Made by a program: the position numbers and the translations under genes. The notes beneath the pieces are model-generated. The model did no database searches. It saw nothing but the letters and a program-made list of their open reading frames with translations, and was not told the origin of the DNA. Below, one piece after another: positions 37,379 to 45,480 of a stretch of DNA of 64,000 bases. The DNA lies in the NCBI GenBank assembly GCA_963811365.1, contig CAWEQW010000007.1:186001-250000 (forward strand), written 5' to 3'. The first letter of the stretch is position 1, and each line of letters begins with the position of its first letter. Origin of the DNA: CAWEQW01 sp963811365 (GTDB lineage: Bacteria > Actinomycetota > Actinomycetes > Propionibacteriales > Nocardioidaceae).

Positions 37379-38758
37379 GTGCACTACGTGAACTCGCTGC
37401 TGGACCTCGTCGGCAACACCCCGCTGCTGCGCCTGTCGAAGACCACCGACGGAGCCACGCCGCTCGTGCTCGCGAAGGTCGAGTACCTGAACCCCGGTGG
37501 CTCGGTGAAGGACCGCATCGCGGTGCGCATGGTCGAGGCGGCCGAGGCGTCCGGTGAGCTGAAGCCCGGCGGCACGATCGTCGAGCCGACCTCCGGCAAC
37601 ACCGGCGTCGGGCTCGCGATGGTCGCCCAGGCCAAGGGCTACTCGTGCGTCTTCGTCTGCCCGGACAAGGTCAGCGAGGACAAGCGCAACGTCCTGAAGG
37701 CGTACGGCGCCGAGGTGGTGGTGTGCCCGACCGCCCTCGCGCCGGAGCACCCGGACTCCTACTACAACGTCTCGGACCGCCTGGTCCGCGAGATCGACGG
37801 TGCGTGGAAGCCGAACCAGTACGCCAACAAGTACAACGCGATCTCCCACTACGAGACGACCGGCCCGGAGATCTGGGAGCAGACCGAGGGCAGGGTCACG
37901 CACTTCGTCACCGGCGTCGGCACCGGCGGCACCATCAGCGGCACCGGCCGCTACCTCAAGGAGCAGAACCCGGACGTCCAGATCGTCGGCGCAGACCCGG
38001 CCGGCTCGGTGTACTCCGGTGGCTCCGGGCGGCCCTACCTCGTCGAAGGGGTCGGCGAGGACTTCTGGCCGGAGACCTACGACAAGGACATCGCCGACCG
38101 GATCATCGAGGTCTCCGACGCGGACTCCTTCGCGATGACCCGACGGCTCGCGCGCGAGGAGTCCCTGCTGGTCGGTGGGTCGTCCGGGATGGCGGCGTTC
38201 GCCGCGATCCAGCTCGCCCACGAGCTGTCGGAACAGCCGGACGCCGAGGACAAGGTCGTCGTCGTGCTGCTGCCGGACTCCGGCCGCGGCTACCTGACCA
38301 AGGTGTTCAACGACGAGTGGCTGGCCCAGTTCGGCTTCCTGCCGGCCAGCACGCCCCAGGACGTCGGGGCCGTGCTGCGGGGGAAGTCCGGGATGCTGCC
38401 GGACCTGGTGCACACCCACCCCAACGAGACCATCGCCGAGGCCGTGCACATCCTTCAGGAGTACGGCGTCAGCCAGATGCCGGTCGTCCGCGCCGAGCCG
38501 CCGATCGTCGCAGCGGAGGTGGCCGGGGCGGTGTCCGAGCGGGAGCTGCTCGACGCGCTCTACTCCGGCCGCGCGCGCATGGCGGACCCGGTCGAGGCGC
38601 ACATGAGCGACCCGCTGCCGACCATCGGCTCCACCGAGCCGGTGTCGGCCGCGATGGAGCTGCTCGAGACCGCGGACGCGCTCCTGGTGCAGGAGGACGG
38701 CAAGCCGGTCGGCGTGGTCACCCGGCAGGACCTGCTGGGCTACATCGCCTCGTCCTGA
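37379..38758 (+). CDS. cbs: cystathionine beta-synthase
   Basis: PLP enzyme of 459 residues condensing serine (or O-acetylserine) and homocysteine to cystathionine. LVGNTPLLRLSK opens the fold, NPGGSVKDRIAVRMVE carries the PLP lysine, EPTSGNTGVGLAMVAQAKGY binds substrate, GTGGTISGTGRYLKEQ binds the cofactor phosphate. The C-terminal about 120 residues form a CBS-domain pair (DLVHTHPNETIAEAVHIL; MSDPLPTIGSTEPVSAAMELL) that may bind adenosyl ligands. A cystathionine gamma-synthase gene lies 11 kb away, so transsulfuration is complete in part locally. Confidence 0.93.
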   Translation: MHYVNSLLDLVGNTPLLRLSKTTDGATPLVLAKVEYLNPGGSVKDRIAVRMVEAAEASGELKPGGTIVEPTSGNTGVGLAMVAQAKGYSCVFVCPDKVSEDKRNVLKAYGAEVVVCPTALAPEHPDSYYNVSDRLVREIDGAWKPNQYANKYNAISHYETTGPEIWEQTEGRVTHFVTGVGTGGTISGTGRYLKEQNPDVQIVGADPAGSVYSGGSGRPYLVEGVGEDFWPETYDKDIADRIIEVSDADSFAMTRRLAREESLLVGGSSGMAAFAAIQLAHELSEQPDAEDKVVVVLLPDSGRGYLTKVFNDEWLAQFGFLPASTPQDVGAVLRGKSGMLPDLVHTHPNETIAEAVHILQEYGVSQMPVVRAEPPIVAAEVAGAVSERELLDALYSGRARMADPVEAHMSDPLPTIGSTEPVSAAMELLETADALLVQEDGKPVGVVTRQDLLGYIASS

Positions 38759-38785
38759 CGGTCCCTGGCCTCATCGGGGGGCGCG

Positions 38786-39286
38786 TCAGGCCGGGCCGGG
38801 GGTCGCGTCGACGGGGATCCTCCCGGCGAAGGCGGCGACCTTGTCCTGCCAGCCGTCCTCGAGCGGTCCCCTCATCCCGGTGACGTACACCGCGTCGTGG
38901 GCCACCTCGACCAGCCCCTTGTCGACCAGCGGCTTCTCCAGCATCGGGATGACGTGCTGCCACCGCGCGCGTTCCTCCGCCGTCGGGACGACGCCGGTCT
39001 TCCTGTCCGGCTGCGGCGCTCCCTCCGTCGTCAGGATGGCGAAGCGGGTCCCCGCGGGCAGGTGCGACTTCCGGACCAGCCGGCGCATGCTGCCGATGGG
39101 GCGGCCCACCCGGCCGGGCGAGCTGAACACGTACAGGTCGGCCTCGGGCAGGTCGGCGTGCCGGCGCACCTCACGGACGTGGTGCACGTCGACGGTCACG
39201 CCCCGGGCGGCCATCCGGCGCCGGAACTCCTCGGCGACCATCTCTCCGTTGCCGTACTTGGAGGCATGGACGTACTCGATCTTCAT
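38786..39286 (-). CDS. flavodoxin-domain protein
   Basis: Protein of 166 residues related to flavodoxin/HemG-type menaquinone-dependent oxidases. IEYVHASKYGNGEMVAEEFRRRM is the phosphate-binding loop region of FMN, DLYVFSSPGRVGRPIGSMRRLV the second loop, RFAILTTEG the central strand. The fold is short and the catalytic role is not identifiable. GAGGTGTC precedes ATG 39286. It is followed on the same strand by an oxidase gene after a gap of about 96 bases further upstream. Confidence 0.72.
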   Translation of the reverse strand: MKIEYVHASKYGNGEMVAEEFRRRMAARGVTVDVHHVREVRRHADLPEADLYVFSSPGRVGRPIGSMRRLVRKSHLPAGTRFAILTTEGAPQPDRKTGVVPTAEERARWQHVIPMLEKPLVDKGLVEVAHDAVYVTGMRGPLEDGWQDKVAAFAGRIPVDATPGPA

Positions 39287-39382
39287 GGCGACACCTCACA
39301 CGGTGCTCGAGTGACTACTCCCGACTCTGCTCCCGGGCGGGTCCGCGCACCACGGCCGAAGGGCCCGGCTGCGCCGAGGCGG

Positions 39383-40621
39383 TCACAGGTCCAGGGCTCG
39401 CTCCGCGGAGGTGCCGAGCCCCCTGCGCCGGAGCGCCTCGGAGACGATGTGCTCGGCGATCGCGAGTGCCGAGGTCGCGCCGGGCGATGGTGCGTTGCGG
39501 ACGTTCACCACGCTCTCGGTTCCGGTGATGACGAAGTCGTCGACGAGCCGGCCGCTCCTCTCCATGGCCTGGGCCCGGACGCCCCGCGGACCGCGCACGA
39601 CGTCGGTCGGCCGGATGTCCGGGACGTAGCGGCGGGCCTCGGCGACGAACCTCGAGGAGCTCATCGCGGTGCGCGACTCGCGGATCGCGGCGGGAACATT
39701 GGCGGCGGCGAACCGCCAGAAGCCCGCGAAGCCGACCGCGTCGCGCACGTCGCGGGCGCTGACCTGTCGGCGCCGGTAGGCCTCGCGCCCCATGGACAGG
39801 AAGGCGTTCGGACCGAGCATCACTGCGCCGTCGACCCGCTTGGTCAGGTGCACGCCGAGGAAGGGGTACCGCGGGTCGGGCACCGGGTAGACGAGGCCGT
39901 TGACGAGGTGGCTGCTGTGCGGGGAGAGGAGGAAGTAGTCGCCGTAGAACGGCACGATCCGCGGTTCGCGGGACTCGCCGGCCTGCGCCGCCACCCGGTC
40001 GGCCTGCAGGCCCGCGCACGCGATCACGAGGTCGAAGTCGCCGTGCGCGTCGAGCGGCGTGACCAGTCGCACACCGCCGTCGTGCTCGTCGATGCGGGTG
40101 ACCTCCTCGCCGAGGCGGATCGAGCCGCCGGCCGCACGCAGCTCCTCGCCGAGGGCGTTGGTGACGCCGACGTAGTCGATGATCGCCGTGCGCGGCGAGT
40201 GCAGGGCCCTGAGGCCCCGGGCGTGCGGCTCGAGCTCCGCGATCTCCTCTGCGTCGATCATCCGCACGCCCGGCACACCGTTGGCCACCGCTCGCTGGTG
40301 GATGTCGTCGAGCCGAGAGAGCTCGGCGTGCTCGAGCGCGACGACGATCTTGCCGCACTCCTCGTAGGCGATCGCGTGGCTCCGTGCGAACTCCTCCAGC
40401 AGGCTGACCCCACGCCGGCAGAGGGTTGCCTTGAGACTGCCGGGCTCGTAGTAGAGGCCCGCATGGACGACCCCGCTGTTGTGCCCGGTCTGGTGCGCGG
40501 CGAGTCGGTCCTCCTTCTCGAACAGCGTCACGACGGCGCTGTCGACCCGCTGCGCCAGATGCCGCGCAACGGCGGCTCCGACGATCCCGCCTCCGACGAC
40601 GGCTACACGCGCGTTCCTCAT
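39383..40621 (-). CDS. lhgO: L-2-hydroxyglutarate oxidase-like FAD protein
   Basis: FAD-dependent oxidoreductase of 412 residues. ARVAVVGGGIVGAAVARHLAQR is the dinucleotide-binding fold, FEKEDRLAAHQTGHNSGVVHAGLYYEPGSLKA is diagnostic for LhgO/L2HGDH, and YPVPDPRYPFLGVHLTKRVDG and VRNAPSPGATSALAIAEHI complete the pattern. It oxidises L-2-hydroxyglutarate to 2-oxoglutarate and feeds electrons to the membrane. An in-frame GTG lies 9 bases upstream, but GGAGGT is better spaced for ATG 40621. TAGCGT on the minus strand at 40673-40678 is a possible -10 box. Confidence 0.87.
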   Translation of the reverse strand: MRNARVAVVGGGIVGAAVARHLAQRVDSAVVTLFEKEDRLAAHQTGHNSGVVHAGLYYEPGSLKATLCRRGVSLLEEFARSHAIAYEECGKIVVALEHAELSRLDDIHQRAVANGVPGVRMIDAEEIAELEPHARGLRALHSPRTAIIDYVGVTNALGEELRAAGGSIRLGEEVTRIDEHDGGVRLVTPLDAHGDFDLVIACAGLQADRVAAQAGESREPRIVPFYGDYFLLSPHSSHLVNGLVYPVPDPRYPFLGVHLTKRVDGAVMLGPNAFLSMGREAYRRRQVSARDVRDAVGFAGFWRFAAANVPAAIRESRTAMSSSRFVAEARRYVPDIRPTDVVRGPRGVRAQAMERSGRLVDDFVITGTESVVNVRNAPSPGATSALAIAEHIVSEALRRRGLGTSAERALDL

Positions 40622-40755
40622 GGGTCTCACACCTCCGGGTGGGCCACCTGCCCGGCGACGACGTCGTTCCTCACGCTAACCGGTCGGCACAGTCGTGGAG
40701 CGCTTACGTCGCGGATGTGGCTCGGATCTCCGATCCTCGCGTCCCGGCCGGTGAC

Positions 40756-41640
40756 TCAGCGGATCCGCTGCGCGATGCGGGAGGCGCCGACCGCGTCGGG
40801 GTGCAGGATGCCGGCGAGCGCCTCCACCCCGTCGACGAGCCGCGGGCCGGGCCGGGCGAACGAGGCGTTCGCGTCCACGGCCCACACCTCCACGCCGTCG
40901 GCCAGCTCGCCCGACGCCACCACGTCCTCGGCGAGCACGACGGACCTCTCGAGCCCGTAGCCGCACGGGGCGCAGACCACGACCTCCGGCGCGGCGTCCC
41001 GGACGTCGGGCCACCCCACCCGGTACGACGTCCCCCCGACGGCGCCGAGCACCGCCTCGCCGCCTGCCACGCGCACCATCTCCGGCACCCAGTGCCCCGG
41101 CGCGAACGGCGGGTCGGTCCACTCGAGCACCACCGTGCGCCGGCGGGGTCGGCCGGCGGTCCGTCGTACGACGTCGTCCAGCCGGACGCGCAACCCGGTC
41201 ACCAGGCGCGCGGCCCGGTCGTCCCGGCCAGTGGCACGCCCGAGATCGAGCACCGAGCCCAGCACCTCGTCGAGGGTGTGCGGGTCGACCGTGAGCACCT
41301 GCGCGGTGCAGCCCAGGTGCGCCAGCGCGTCGTCCACGACCGAGACGTCGACCGCGCACACCGCGCACAGGTCCTGCGTCACCACCAGGTCGGCGTCGAG
41401 ACCGGACAGGGCCCCCTCGTCGAGGTGGTACAGGTCCGCGCCGGCGGCCAGCGCGGAGGCCACGAACGCGTCGATCTCCGCAGGGGCGAGGCCGTCGGGC
41501 ATCGCGCTCGTGGAAACCACCGTGCGGGTCCGGGCCTCGGCCGGGTGGTCGCACTCGAACGTCACCCCCACGACGTCCGGCCCGGCCCCGAGGTCGAACA
41601 GGATCTCGGTGGTCGACGGAAGCAGCGAGACGATGCGCAT
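40756..41640 (-). CDS. ABC-type cobalamin/metal-chelate binding protein (BtuF-like)
   Basis: Protein of 294 residues with the periplasmic-binding helical-backbone fold: IVSLLPSTTEILFDLGAGPDVVGVTFECDHP, LVVTQDLCAVCAVD, VLEWTDPPFAPGHWVPEMVRVAGG and EVVVCAPCGYGLER. This branch lacks a signal peptide and is seen as a cytoplasmic 'cobalamin-binding' protein, so direct transport is doubtful. A longer frame extends upstream, but ATG 41640 gives the conserved start. No transporter subunits are adjacent. CAGGAT lies 6 bases before the ATG, close to a leaderless -10 pattern. Confidence 0.8.
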   Translation of the reverse strand: MRIVSLLPSTTEILFDLGAGPDVVGVTFECDHPAEARTRTVVSTSAMPDGLAPAEIDAFVASALAAGADLYHLDEGALSGLDADLVVTQDLCAVCAVDVSVVDDALAHLGCTAQVLTVDPHTLDEVLGSVLDLGRATGRDDRAARLVTGLRVRLDDVVRRTAGRPRRRTVVLEWTDPPFAPGHWVPEMVRVAGGEAVLGAVGGTSYRVGWPDVRDAAPEVVVCAPCGYGLERSVVLAEDVVASGELADGVEVWAVDANASFARPGPRLVDGVEALAGILHPDAVGASRIAQRIR

Positions 41641-41660
41641 GCCGCGATCCTGCCACCCCG

Positions 41661-41666
41661 TAGCAT
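41661..41666 (+). promoter_or_regulatory. -10 box upstream of a mini-ORF and the TSUP gene
   Basis: TAGCAT is followed by 6 bases and ATG 41673, the pattern of a leaderless transcript. Confidence 0.5.
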
Positions 41667-41672
41667 CGCGCC

Positions 41673-41720
41673 ATGACGTCCGGGGAGTCGCTGCTGGCGC
41701 GCGGCAACGGTGCCGGGTGA
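41673..41720 (+). CDS. 15-residue leader ORF overlapping the TSUP start
   Basis: ATG 41673 opens a 15-codon frame (MTSGESLLARGNGAG) that stops at 41718-41720. The stop overlaps the GTG start of the next gene (GTGA). With a -10 box 6 bases upstream, this ORF would be the first thing translated from a leaderless mRNA. The downstream gene would then be reached by termination-reinitiation. The peptide shows no cysteine or codon run hinting at attenuation. Confidence 0.4.
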   Translation: MTSGESLLARGNGAG

Positions 41721-42499
41721 GCGACCCGGCCACCTCCACCCTGCTGCTGCTGGCCCTGGCCGGGCTGGCCGCGGGCTTCGTCGACGCGGTGGTCGGCGGG
41801 GGCGGGCTCATCCAGCTGCCCGCGCTCGTCCTCGCCTTCCCGGGCGCCGCCCCGGTGCAGGTGCTCGCCACCAACAAGGTCGGCTCGGTCTGCGGTACGA
41901 CGGCGAGCTCGGCGACCTACTACCGCCGGGTCCGACCGGACCCACGGACCTTCGGGCCGCTGATGGCGCTCGCGTTCGCCGGGTCGCTGTGCGGCGCCCT
42001 GGTCGCCTCGCACATCCCCGAGTCGGCGTTCGACCCGATCATCCTCGTGGTCCTGGTCCTCGTGGGCGGCTACACGCTGCTCCGGCCGGGGCTGGGCGCC
42101 TCGACCAGCCTCCGGTTCTCGGGGCACCGGCACGTCGCCATCGCGATGGCGGCCGGCGCGGCCATCGGGTTCTACGACGGCGCGCTGGGACCGGGGACCG
42201 GCTCGTTCTTCGTGATCACCCTCGTGGGGCTGCTCGGCTACAGCTTCGTGGAGGGGTCCGCGAAGGCGAAGCTGGCCAACTGGGCGACGAACCTGGCGGC
42301 CCTGCTCATCTTCCTGCCGCAGGGCGTGATCGCCTGGAAGGTCGGCCTCGTGATGGGCGGCTGCCAGCTCGTCGGCAGCTACGTGGGTGCGCGGACCGCG
42401 GTGGCGCGCGGCAGCCGGTTCGTGCGGGTGTTCTTCCTGGTGGTCGTCAGCGCCTTCATCGTGCGCATCGGTGCCGACGTCCTCGGGCTCTCCGGGTGA
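41717..42499 (+). CDS. TSUP-family permease (TauE/SafE-like sulfite exporter)
   Basis: Membrane protein of 260 residues with about eight hydrophobic segments. AGFVDAVVGGGGLIQLPAL and the second-half repeat GAAIGFYDGALGPGTGSFFVI are the paired TauE/SafE signatures; TNKVGSVCGTTASSATYYRR lies between. The family exports sulfite, sulfoacetate or related organosulfur anions. It overlaps the next gene (GTGA), so they share a transcript. Substrate cannot be read. Confidence 0.88.
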   Translation: MSDPATSTLLLLALAGLAAGFVDAVVGGGGLIQLPALVLAFPGAAPVQVLATNKVGSVCGTTASSATYYRRVRPDPRTFGPLMALAFAGSLCGALVASHIPESAFDPIILVVLVLVGGYTLLRPGLGASTSLRFSGHRHVAIAMAAGAAIGFYDGALGPGTGSFFVITLVGLLGYSFVEGSAKAKLANWATNLAALLIFLPQGVIAWKVGLVMGGCQLVGSYVGARTAVARGSRFVRVFFLVVVSAFIVRIGADVLGLSG

Positions 42500-43125
42500 G
42501 CGTCTCGGCGTACCGGACCGTGGCCCGTGCGGCGGAGGCCGAGGTCGAGGCCAAGCGCTCGCGGTTCCTGGGCCGGGCGGTGCGGGTGGCCGACGAGGCC
42601 GCCGCACGCGCCGTGGTGGAGGAGACCCGGCGGCGGCACTGGGACGCCCGGCACCACTGCTCGGCCTTCGTGCTCGGACCCGAGGCGGCGGTGCAGCGCT
42701 CGAACGACGACGGGGAGCCGTCCGGCACCGCCGGGGCGCCGATGCTCGAGGTCGTCCGGGGCCGCGAGGTCAGCGACGTCGTGGTCGTGGTCACCCGCTG
42801 GTTCGGTGGGGTGCTGCTCGGCGCCGGCGGTCTGGTGCGGGCGTACGCCGACGCCACCCGGGCGGCCCTCGAGGCGGCGGGCGTCGTGGAGCGCCGGCTG
42901 CTCGCGCTCGTCGACGTCACCGTCCCGCACGCCGCGGCCGGCCGCCTCGAGAACGACCTGCGGACGCGTGGCGTGCTGGTCCGCGGAGTCGACCACGCAG
43001 GCAAGGCCACACTGCACCTCGGCGTACCGGAGCCGGAGCTCGAGCACCTCCTCCAGACCCTCGCCGCCGCCACGGGCGGGCTGGCCCGGCCGCACCGGGT
43101 CGGCCGCAGCTGGGTCGACACCTGA
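42496..43125 (+). CDS. IMPACT/YigZ family protein
   Basis: Protein of 209 residues. AEVEAKRSRFLGRAVRV, HHCSAFVLGPEAAVQRSNDDGEPSGTAGAPML and VVVVTRWFGGVLLGAGGLVRAYADA define the YigZ/IMPACT N-terminal domain. A C-terminal DUF1949-type domain follows (RLENDLRTRGVLVRGVDHAGKATLHLGVP). Function is uncertain; eukaryotic IMPACT regulates GCN2. The start overlaps the TSUP stop. Confidence 0.87.
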   Translation: MSVSAYRTVARAAEAEVEAKRSRFLGRAVRVADEAAARAVVEETRRRHWDARHHCSAFVLGPEAAVQRSNDDGEPSGTAGAPMLEVVRGREVSDVVVVVTRWFGGVLLGAGGLVRAYADATRAALEAAGVVERRLLALVDVTVPHAAAGRLENDLRTRGVLVRGVDHAGKATLHLGVPEPELEHLLQTLAAATGGLARPHRVGRSWVDT

Positions 43126-43127
43126 CG

Positions 43128-43133
43128 TAGCCT
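43128..43133 (+). promoter_or_regulatory. -10 box for a leaderless transcript
   Basis: TAGCCT, then 6 bases, then ATG 43140. It begins just after the YigZ-like stop at 43125. Confidence 0.6.
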
Positions 43134-43139
43134 GGCGCC

Positions 43140-43544
43140 ATGACCGTGCCCGTGGACCTGGCCGACCTCGCGGCCGCTCTCCAGAGATTCGGCTCCGGCT
43201 ACCTGCTCACCGTCGGCGAGGACCTACGTCCGCACGCCGTCGGCGTGCACGCGCGCGTCGAGGACGGGGTGCTGCGCCTCGGCACGCCGGGGCGTCGCAC
43301 CCGCGCGAACCTGGAGGCTCGCCCGCAGGTGTCGCTGCTCTGGCCGCCGTTGACGGCGGGCGACTACTCCCTGATCGTGGACGCGCGGGCCGAGGTGGTC
43401 GGCGCGGAGGTGGTCCTCGCGCCCGAGCACGCCGTGCTGCACCGTCCCGGACCTGCCGCGCCCCCCGGACCTGCCGAAGACGCCTCTGCCGCGGCCGACG
43501 AGCCGTCCTGCGGCAACGACTGCGTGCCGGTGGGCCGCCCGTGA
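43140..43544 (+). CDS. pyridoxamine 5'-phosphate oxidase-related (split-barrel) protein
   Basis: Small flavin-binding split-barrel-like protein of 134 residues. FGSGYLLTVGEDLRPHAVGVHARVEDGVLRLGTPGRRTRANLEARPQVSLLWPP is typical of PNPOx-like/F420-dependent proteins. The last about 30 residues are alanine/proline-rich and end with two cysteines (SCGNDCVPVG). Cofactor and substrate unknown. The stop overlaps the VOC gene start (GTGA). Confidence 0.75.
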   Translation: MTVPVDLADLAAALQRFGSGYLLTVGEDLRPHAVGVHARVEDGVLRLGTPGRRTRANLEARPQVSLLWPPLTAGDYSLIVDARAEVVGAEVVLAPEHAVLHRPGPAAPPGPAEDASAAADEPSCGNDCVPVGRP

Positions 43545-44284
43545 GCGGGCCGGTGCGCTGGATGAGCGTGCTCCTCGACAACCCCCGGCACCGGGCCCGC
43601 GAGGACGAGCTGTTCTGGGCCCACGTGACGGGCTGGCCGGTCGGGGATCGCGAGGGCCGGCACGACGAGTTCGCCGCGCTGCTGCCCGTGGACGCTGACC
43701 CCTACGTCTGGTTCCAGGACGTCGAGGGGCCGGCCGCCGCGCACCCCGACCTCTACGTCGAGGATGTCGAGGACCGGGCGGCCCGCGCCGAGCAGCTCGG
43801 AGCGCAGGTCACCCGGCGCGACCCGGGGCTCGTCGTGCTGCGCTCGCCCGGCGGACTGCCGTTCTGCCTGGTCACGCACCGCGACCAGACCCGGCGCCCG
43901 GACCCGACGCCGTGGCCCGGCGGCCGCAGCCTGGTCGACCAGGTCTGCCTCGACATCGGGTCGTCCGGCTTCGACGTCGAGGCCGACTTCTGGGCGGCCC
44001 TCACCGGGTGGGAGCGCAGCGGCGCGTCCGGGAGCGAGTTCGAGCGGCTCGCCCACCCCGACGGCATCCCGCTCCAGGTGCTGCTCCAGCGCCTCGAGCA
44101 GGAGTCCGGTCCGGTGCGCGCACACGTCGACCTCGCCTGCGACGACCGTGACGCCGAGACCGACCGGCACCGCGCGCTCGGCGCCGAGGTGGTCCGTCGG
44201 ACCACCGGCTGGACGACGATGCGCGACGTCGCCGGCCGTGAGTACTGCCTGACCCGCCGTACCCCGTCCGCGGGGCGGGGCTGA
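43541..44284 (+). CDS. VOC (glyoxalase-like) superfamily protein
   Basis: Two-domain vicinal-oxygen-chelate protein of 247 residues. Each half has the beta-alpha-beta pattern: DELFWAHVTGWPVG... HPDLYVEDVEDRAARAEQLGAQV, and VDQVCLDIGSSGFDVEADFWAALTGWE... ARAHVDLACDDRDAETDRHRALGAEVV-like. Metal ligands cannot be confirmed. It could bind a small organic substrate. GTG 43541 overlaps the preceding gene; an in-frame ATG lies 21 bases later. Confidence 0.78.
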   Translation: MSGPVRWMSVLLDNPRHRAREDELFWAHVTGWPVGDREGRHDEFAALLPVDADPYVWFQDVEGPAAAHPDLYVEDVEDRAARAEQLGAQVTRRDPGLVVLRSPGGLPFCLVTHRDQTRRPDPTPWPGGRSLVDQVCLDIGSSGFDVEADFWAALTGWERSGASGSEFERLAHPDGIPLQVLLQRLEQESGPVRAHVDLACDDRDAETDRHRALGAEVVRRTTGWTTMRDVAGREYCLTRRTPSAGRG

Positions 44285-44291
44285 GGACGGC

Positions 44292-44780
44292 GTGCGGGTG
44301 CGGGACGCGACCGGCGGGGACTGGGCCGGGATCTGGCCGTTCTTCGAGCACATCGTGCGGGCCGGAGAGACGTACGCCTACCCGCTCGACCTCACCTCGG
44401 AGCGGGCGCGCACGCTCTGGATGGAGCAGCCGCCCGGGCGCAGCACCGTGATGGTCGAGGACGGCCGGGTCCTGGGCACCGCCAAGATGGGCCCCAACCG
44501 CCCGGGTCGCGGGGCGCACGTCGCGACCGCCGGCTTCATGGTCGATCCCGGCTGCACCGGCCGCGGGGTGGGCCGCGCGCTCGCCGACGACATGGTGTCG
44601 TGGGCCCGGCGGGAGGGCTACCGCGGCATCCAGTTCAACGCGGTCGTGGAGACGAACGAGCCGGCGGTGAGGCTCTGGACGCGGCTCGGCTTCCGGGTGG
44701 TCGGCACGGTGCCGGGCGCGTTCGAGAGCCGTGGCCACGGCTACGTCGGCCTGCACGTCATGTACCTGGGGCTGGTCTGA
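44292..44780 (+). CDS. GNAT-family N-acetyltransferase
   Basis: Acetyltransferase of 162 residues. GFMVDPGCTGRGVGRALADDMVSWAR contains the acetyl-CoA-binding R/Q-x-x-G-x-G/A loop (here CTGRGVG). FNAVVETNEPAVRLWTRLGFRVVGTVPGAFES is the usual C-terminal GNAT pattern. It resembles the phosphinothricin/amino-acid N-acetyltransferase group; substrate unknown. GTG 44292 follows TGAGGAC. Confidence 0.83.
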   Translation: MRVRDATGGDWAGIWPFFEHIVRAGETYAYPLDLTSERARTLWMEQPPGRSTVMVEDGRVLGTAKMGPNRPGRGAHVATAGFMVDPGCTGRGVGRALADDMVSWARREGYRGIQFNAVVETNEPAVRLWTRLGFRVVGTVPGAFESRGHGYVGLHVMYLGLV

Positions 44781-44933
44781 GTCTGCTGCGTCACAGGGGC
44801 TGCGGCGCACGGCCGACCGGAATACGGTGGTTTCGCGGGGTGTTCCGCACAACGCCGGCCCTGGATGCGACAGCGGGTGACCGCTGGCAGACGACGACCG
44901 ATCTCAGGCGTGGCAGTCGAGCATGGGCGAAGC

Positions 44934-44962
44934 GGGAGGTTCGATTCCTCCCGACGGCACCA
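44934..44962 (+). other. tRNA 3'-end-like sequence (T arm, acceptor strand, CCA)
   Basis: GGAGG, TTCGATT and CCTCC form a perfect T arm, followed by CGACGGC, a discriminator A and CCA. The matching 5' strand (GCCGTCG) is absent upstream, so no complete tRNA is present. It resembles the piece left where an element has integrated into a tRNA gene. Confidence 0.45.
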
Positions 44963-44982
44963 TCGCGTGAGATATTCCTGCA

Positions 44983-45480
44983 GTGGCCGTGCCTGCGCGT
45001 CTCGTGTCCCACCTGCAGTCCGGTGAGGTGTCCCGGGTCGTCTACGGGGCCATCATCGGCCTCGCGATCGTCGTCACCATGCAGGCGCATCCGCCCAAGC
45101 CGGTCGCGGCCCTGGTGACGCTGGTCGCCACTGCGGTCGCCGTCGCGCTGGCCGAGCTCTACAGCGAGTGGGTGGGCGCCCGGACCCGGGCCGGGCTGGC
45201 CGGCGGACAGGAGCCGATGGGCGTGTTCGTCGAGGAGGCCGTCGCCGTGGCGTTCGGCGTCGCGTTCCCCGGCGTCTACTTCGTGGCCACGATCCTCGGC
45301 TGGCTGGACTACGACACCGCGTTCACCCTCACGAAGTGGACCGGCCTCGGCCTGATCTCCGGCTACGCCTATGTGGCCGCGCGGCTCGCCGGCGACCGTG
45401 CCGCCCGGGCGGTGGCCGAGGCGGGCATCGCCGGGCTCGTCGCGGGGGCGCTGATCCTGCTCAAGGCGTGGGTGCACTGA
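44983..45480 (+). CDS. small membrane protein of unknown function
   Basis: Unrecognised protein of 165 residues with four predicted membrane segments: VVYGAIIGLAIVVTMQA, PVAALVTLVATAVAVALAELYS, AVAFGVAFPGVYFVATILGW and AEAGIAGLVAGALILLKAWV. No conserved motif is recognised. GTG 44983 follows a GATATT hexamer 6 bases upstream, close to a leaderless -10 box. Its 3' end overlaps the convergent acetyltransferase by 20 bases. Confidence 0.65.
   Translation: MAVPARLVSHLQSGEVSRVVYGAIIGLAIVVTMQAHPPKPVAALVTLVATAVAVALAELYSEWVGARTRAGLAGGQEPMGVFVEEAVAVAFGVAFPGVYFVATILGWLDYDTAFTLTKWTGLGLISGYAYVAARLAGDRAARAVAEAGIAGLVAGALILLKAWVH

Noticed and set aside
44781..44982. Complete tRNA or tmRNA in this gap
   Set aside because: Only the 3' end folds. 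GGGGCTG near 44795 recalls a tmRNA start but does not pair with the CGACGGC 3' strand.
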